Below, in pieces: positions 6,120 through 8,247 of a DNA stretch of 8,247 nt. Each line of letters opens with the position of its first letter. Position 1 is the stretch's first letter. Origin of the DNA: Caryophanales bacterium UBA3210 (GTDB lineage Bacteria; Bacillota_I; Bacilli_A; RFN20; CAG-449); assembly GCA_002363635.1 (NCBI GenBank), contig DEWM01000118.1, positions 1-8,247 on the forward strand, in the 5' to 3' direction. Position numbers and translations under genes: made by a program. The notes below the pieces were generated by a model that had not been told where the DNA came from, ran no database searches, and worked only from the letters and a program-made list of their open reading frames with translations.

Positions 6120-6403
6120 TGGATTACATTGCAGCAATTCATAAATTCATTGATCCAATTGTTTCTAATGTAGAAGCAGTTGAAATCGAAGAATTACCAA
6201 ACGATTCAAAGAAAGATCGTACTTTCAAAATTACTTGTGATGCAGAAGATACAGGTAGATTAATCGGTAAGCACGGCTCAACAGCTGAAGCTTTACGTGA
6301 AGCTCTCTCTATCGGTGGCAAAGCAAATAACGAAAGAGTACACATCAAATTTGCTTCACACGGTGAACAAGAAACAAGCCAAGTCGAACAAGCAAACGAC
6401 TAA
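6119..6403 (+). CDS. khpA: KH-domain RNA-binding protein KhpA (YlqC)
   Basis: KhpA is a small single-KH-domain RNA-binding protein; in other Gram-positive bacteria it pairs with KhpB/EloR and affects cell elongation. Of 94 residues, about 1-78 form the KH fold, with the GxxG loop as GKHG (50-53) in DTGRLIGKHGSTAEALRE. A polar Gln/Glu-rich tail covers about 80-94. The ATG at 6119 shares its A with the rpsP stop (TAATG), and no Shine-Dalgarno is visible upstream. Translation therefore probably depends on ribosomes finishing rpsP. The rpsP-khpA pair is conserved in Bacillota. The ylqD gene that follows it in B. subtilis is absent here. Confidence 0.95.
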   Translation: MDYIAAIHKFIDPIVSNVEAVEIEELPNDSKKDRTFKITCDAEDTGRLIGKHGSTAEALREALSIGGKANNERVHIKFASHGEQETSQVEQAND

Positions 6404-6412
6404 CTAAAAATT

Positions 6413-6440
6413 AAGATGTGGAATAAACCACATCTTTTTT
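6413..6440 (+). terminator. Intrinsic terminator of rpsP-khpA
   Basis: AAGATGTGG (6413-6421) pairs perfectly with CCACATCTT (6428-6436) around a six-base loop, followed by T to 6440. It starts ten bases after the khpA stop and separates rpsP-khpA from rimM-trmD. Confidence 0.9.
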
Positions 6441-6447
6441 CTATAAT
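6419..6447 (+). promoter_or_regulatory. Possible promoter of rimM-trmD, embedded in the khpA terminator
   Basis: A perfect TATAAT lies at 6442-6447, directly after the terminator T-tract. The best -35 at a 17-base spacing is the weak TGGAAT (6419-6424) within the hairpin. The start would be near 6454, on the AGGTGA ribosome binding site itself. The -10 is convincing and the -35 is not; read-through of the terminator is the alternative source of rimM mRNA. Confidence 0.45.
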
Positions 6448-6466
6448 TATTACAGGTGATATTATT

Positions 6467-6979
6467 ATGAGTTATTTAAAATTAGGTACAATTATTAAAA
6501 CTAGAGGTTTAAAAGGCGAAGTTAAAGTCTTCTCTACAACACATTTCGCAGAAGATAGATATCAAAAAGGAAATGTCGTTTATTTAGTAAATGAAAAACA
6601 AACAGTAGAAATTCCAGTACACGTCAGTAAATATAGTTTTTCTCAGGGATTTGACTATGTCACATTTGAAGAAATGCCTGATATTAATTTAGTAGAAAAA
6701 TATCTTAAATATGATATTGTCATCAAAAAAGAAGAATCCCAAGAACTTGGTGAAGATATGTACTATTTTGATGATTTAAAAATGTGTTTAGTTTATGACC
6801 AAAATGGTAATGAAGTAGGTATTGTTACTGAAGTAGAAGAATTTACTTCTCGCGAAACTTTAAGAATCAAAAGAAAAGATAAACCTGATTTATTATTACC
6901 TTTTATTACAGATGTATTTATTACTAACGTCGATATTGAACACAAACGTATTGATGTTAAATTACTTGAAGGAATGTAG
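6467..6979 (+). CDS. rimM: Ribosome maturation factor RimM
   Basis: RimM binds S19 and helps mature the 3' domain of 16S rRNA in the 30S head. The 170-residue protein has the N-terminal RimM barrel with LGTIIKTRGLKGEVKV (6-21). A PRC-barrel follows from about residue 97, with MYYFDDLKMCLVYDQNGNEVG, LLPFITDVFI and VDIEHKRIDVKLLEGM at the end. I place the start at the ATG at 6467, preceded by AGGTGA at 6454-6459. The upstream in-frame ATG at 6416 lies inside the khpA terminator stem, and its 17 extra residues have no family match. trmD begins three bases after the TAG stop, as expected for this conserved pair. Confidence 0.95.
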   Translation: MSYLKLGTIIKTRGLKGEVKVFSTTHFAEDRYQKGNVVYLVNEKQTVEIPVHVSKYSFSQGFDYVTFEEMPDINLVEKYLKYDIVIKKEESQELGEDMYYFDDLKMCLVYDQNGNEVGIVTEVEEFTSRETLRIKRKDKPDLLLPFITDVFITNVDIEHKRIDVKLLEGM

Positions 6980-6981
6980 AA

Positions 6982-7755
6982 ATGAAGATTACAATCTTAA
7001 CTTTATTTCCTGAAATGTTTGCATCTTATTTAGATAATTCAATTATCAAAAGAGCAATTGCTAGAGGAAAAGTCGAATTTGAACTTGTTAATATTCGTGA
7101 CTTCTCTTTAGATAAGAATCATCGTGTTGACGATTATCCTACAGGAGGAGGTGCTGGTCTTATTATGAGATGCCAGCCTGTTCTTGCTGCTTTAAAGAGC
7201 GTTAGAAACGAATCTTCATATGTTATGTTAACTTCTCCAAGGGGTAAGACTTACAATCAGCAGAAAGCTTTAGAACTATCAAAAAAAGATCATCTCATCT
7301 TTGTCTGCGGTCATTATGAAGGAATTGATGAACGTGTTAATAAATACGTTGATGAACTCGTTTCACTTGGTGATTTCATTATGACTGGTGGAGAAGTTCC
7401 AGTTATGGCAATTTCTGATTCAATTGTTCGATTACTAGATGGAGTAATTGCAAGTGAATCTATTGTTGATGAATCTTTTAACGACGGTTTACTTGAATAT
7501 CCTCAATATACACTTCCATACGATTATGATGGAGATACTATTCCAGATATTCTTTTCTCAGGAAACCATGCTGCAATTGATAAATGGAGAAAAAAGCAAG
7601 CTTTAAAGCTTACTAAAGAATTCCGTCCCGATATGTTCTCTTCATACACTTTCTCTAAACAAGAATTAAAGTTATTAAAAGAACTTGAAAGTGACGAAAT
7701 GCCTAAGTGGGAAAAAGACGCTTTAGAAAAAGGTCACAAATTTATAAAGAAATAA
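6982..7755 (+). CDS. trmD: tRNA (guanine-37-N1)-methyltransferase
   Basis: TrmD methylates G37 next to the anticodon using S-adenosylmethionine and prevents +1 frameshifting; it is a SPOUT enzyme with a trefoil knot and works as a dimer. The 257 residues show LTLFPEMF (6-13), VDDYPTGGGAGLIM (49-62), LTSPRG (83-88), VCGHYEGIDERV (108-119) and SLGDFIMTGGE (128-138). SIVR follows with R150 (matching E. coli R154), then ESFNDGLLEYPQYTLP (164-179) and LFSGNHAAIDKWR (191-203). E164 occupies the place of the E. coli catalytic D169, and TLP replaces TRP. The start has GAAGGA at 6968-6973. The stop codon lies inside the terminator stem that follows. Confidence 0.97.
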   Translation: MKITILTLFPEMFASYLDNSIIKRAIARGKVEFELVNIRDFSLDKNHRVDDYPTGGGAGLIMRCQPVLAALKSVRNESSYVMLTSPRGKTYNQQKALELSKKDHLIFVCGHYEGIDERVNKYVDELVSLGDFIMTGGEVPVMAISDSIVRLLDGVIASESIVDESFNDGLLEYPQYTLPYDYDGDTIPDILFSGNHAAIDKWRKKQALKLTKEFRPDMFSSYTFSKQELKLLKELESDEMPKWEKDALEKGHKFIKK

Positions 7756-7782
7756 GCTTCACTTTGCGTGAAGCTTTTTTTT
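7754..7782 (+). terminator. Intrinsic terminator of rimM-trmD
   Basis: AAGCTTCAC (7754-7762) pairs perfectly with GTGAAGCTT (7768-7776) around TTTGC, followed by eight T in total (7775-7782). The 5' arm begins within the trmD TAA stop codon. Confidence 0.92.
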
Positions 7783-7810
7783 AAACAAAAGAGTGAAGTT
7801 TCCTTCACTC
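7783..7810 (-). terminator. Intrinsic terminator of ffh
   Basis: On the minus strand GAGTGAAG (7803-7810) pairs with CTTCACTC (7791-7798) around a GAAA tetraloop, followed by TTTTGTTT (7783-7790). It lies 11 bases after the ffh stop and abuts the trmD terminator, forming a convergent pair. Confidence 0.88.
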
Positions 7811-7821
7811 ATATTTTTAAA

Positions 7822-8247
7822 TTAGAATTTTGGCATTTTTCCACCAGGGAATGATTTGCCCATCATGCCACCTAATCCACCATTTTTCATTTGCTTCATC
7901 ATAAGTTTCATTTGTTCATATTGTTTTAAAACCTTATTGACATCTGCATTTGTTTTTCCACATCCTGCAGCAATTCTCATCTTACGTGAATTCTTAATTA
8001 CTTCTGGATGTTTTCTTTCTTCTGGTGTCATTGATTGAATGATAGCTTTAGTCGCTTTTAATGCTTTATTTGCCTGTTCTTTCTGTTCATCAGAAATCTT
8101 TGGCATACCTGGAATTAATTTTAATAAAGCTGAGCCTTGGATTTTGTTGTACTGTTCGATTTGTTTTAACATATCTTCTAAATCGAACTTGCCATCCATC
8201 ATTTTCTTAGCAGTCTTTTTAGCATCTTTTTCATCAATTTGTTCTTG
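7822..8247 (-). CDS. ffh: Signal recognition particle protein Ffh, C-terminal M domain, 5' end outside window
   Basis: Ffh is the GTPase subunit of SRP, which binds signal sequences and SRP RNA and targets nascent proteins to the membrane. Only the last 141 residues are present. The frame stays open to the window edge, so the ATG at 8202 is an internal methionine, not the start. The visible part is the M domain: the FDLEDML linker, LLKLIPGMPK, the RNA-binding NSRKMRIAAGCGKTNADVN, and LKQYEQMKLMMKQM, then a short Gly/Met/Lys tail. The usual GSG of the RNA-binding motif is GCG here. Methionine richness fits the flexible signal-peptide groove. In B. subtilis ffh lies directly upstream of rpsP on the same strand; here it converges with trmD. 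Confidence 0.96.
   Translation of the reverse strand, partial: QEQIDEKDAKKTAKKMMDGKFDLEDMLKQIEQYNKIQGSALLKLIPGMPKISDEQKEQANKALKATKAIIQSMTPEERKHPEVIKNSRKMRIAAGCGKTNADVNKVLKQYEQMKLMMKQMKNGGLGGMMGKSFPGGKMPKF

Noticed and set aside
6139..6348. Minus-strand ORF opposite khpA
   Set aside because: It is a shadow of the KH-domain coding frame, with no recognisable product.
6416..6466. Upstream ATG that would lengthen RimM by 17 residues
   Set aside because: It lies in the stem of the khpA terminator, has no ribosome binding site and no match to the RimM N-terminus; AGGTGA precedes the ATG at 6467.
7856..8038. Plus-strand ORF opposite ffh, rich in Phe, Ile and Cys
   Set aside because: Its composition is what the complement of a Met/Lys-rich M domain gives; no start signal supports it.
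8200..8202. ATG giving a separate 126-residue ORF
   Set aside because: The frame is open upstream to the window edge and the extra residues fit the Ffh M domain, so it is an internal methionine.
1..8247. Absence of TGA stop codons, raising the question of Mollicutes code 4
   Set aside because: All ten visible stops are TAA or TAG, but the tryptophans I checked (for example in TopA and TrmD) use TGG and no frame needs TGA read as Trp; ten stops are too few to mean much.
1..8247. Search for a novel defence, mobile or RNA system
   Set aside because: Nearly all sequence is accounted for by conserved housekeeping genes, and the largest gap is 180 bases, filled by two promoters and a leader; no repeats, integrase, transposase or CRISPR pattern was seen.

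Overview
This window looks like chromosomal housekeeping DNA from an AT-rich Gram-positive bacterium (Bacillota). The evidence is the gene set and order, strong AAGGAGG-type ribosome binding sites, U-tailed intrinsic terminators and A/T-ending codons. Tryptophan is read from TGG wherever I checked, so nothing points to the Mollicutes code. A lineage near the Erysipelotrichia is a plausible guess, but I cannot prove it from sequence alone. I see no mobile element, CRISPR array, tRNA, rRNA or phage gene.

Layout from left to right. Positions 1-5654 are read leftwards: topA (3' end beyond the left edge), dprA, rnhB, rbgA, surE, rdgB and rplS. The segment 5835-7755 is read rightwards: rpsP, khpA, rimM and trmD. 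The right edge holds the 3' end of a leftward ffh (M domain only). rplS and rpsP diverge from a 180-bp region holding two good sigma-A-type promoters. trmD and ffh converge on two back-to-back terminators.

The rdgB-surE-rbgA-rnhB genes form a tight operon with overlaps or very short gaps. It starts at a promoter just after the rplS terminator and ends at a hairpin whose U-tract runs directly into the dprA start codon. topA has its own promoter. rpsP-khpA are translationally coupled and end at a terminator, immediately followed by a probable promoter for rimM-trmD.

Functionally, rpsP, rplS, rimM, rbgA, trmD and khpA serve ribosome assembly and tRNA or RNA function, and ffh serves protein targeting. 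rdgB, surE and rnhB deal with abnormal nucleotides and ribonucleotides in DNA. dprA and topA act on DNA.

The main structural observation is gene order. In Bacillus subtilis the order is ffh-rpsP-khpA(ylqC)-(ylqD)-rimM-trmD-rplS-rbgA-rnhB-...-dprA-topA, all on one strand. Here the same order is kept, except that rpsP-khpA-rimM-trmD is flipped in place between ffh and rplS, and rdgB-surE sits between rplS and rbgA. One clean inversion explains the divergent and convergent junctions. I found no evidence of an undescribed defence or mobile system. The points worth a second look are the inversion, the terminator/RBS overlap at dprA, the possible rplS leader, a clamp-binding-like tail on RNase HII, the compact terminator-promoter junctions and substitutions in TrmD.
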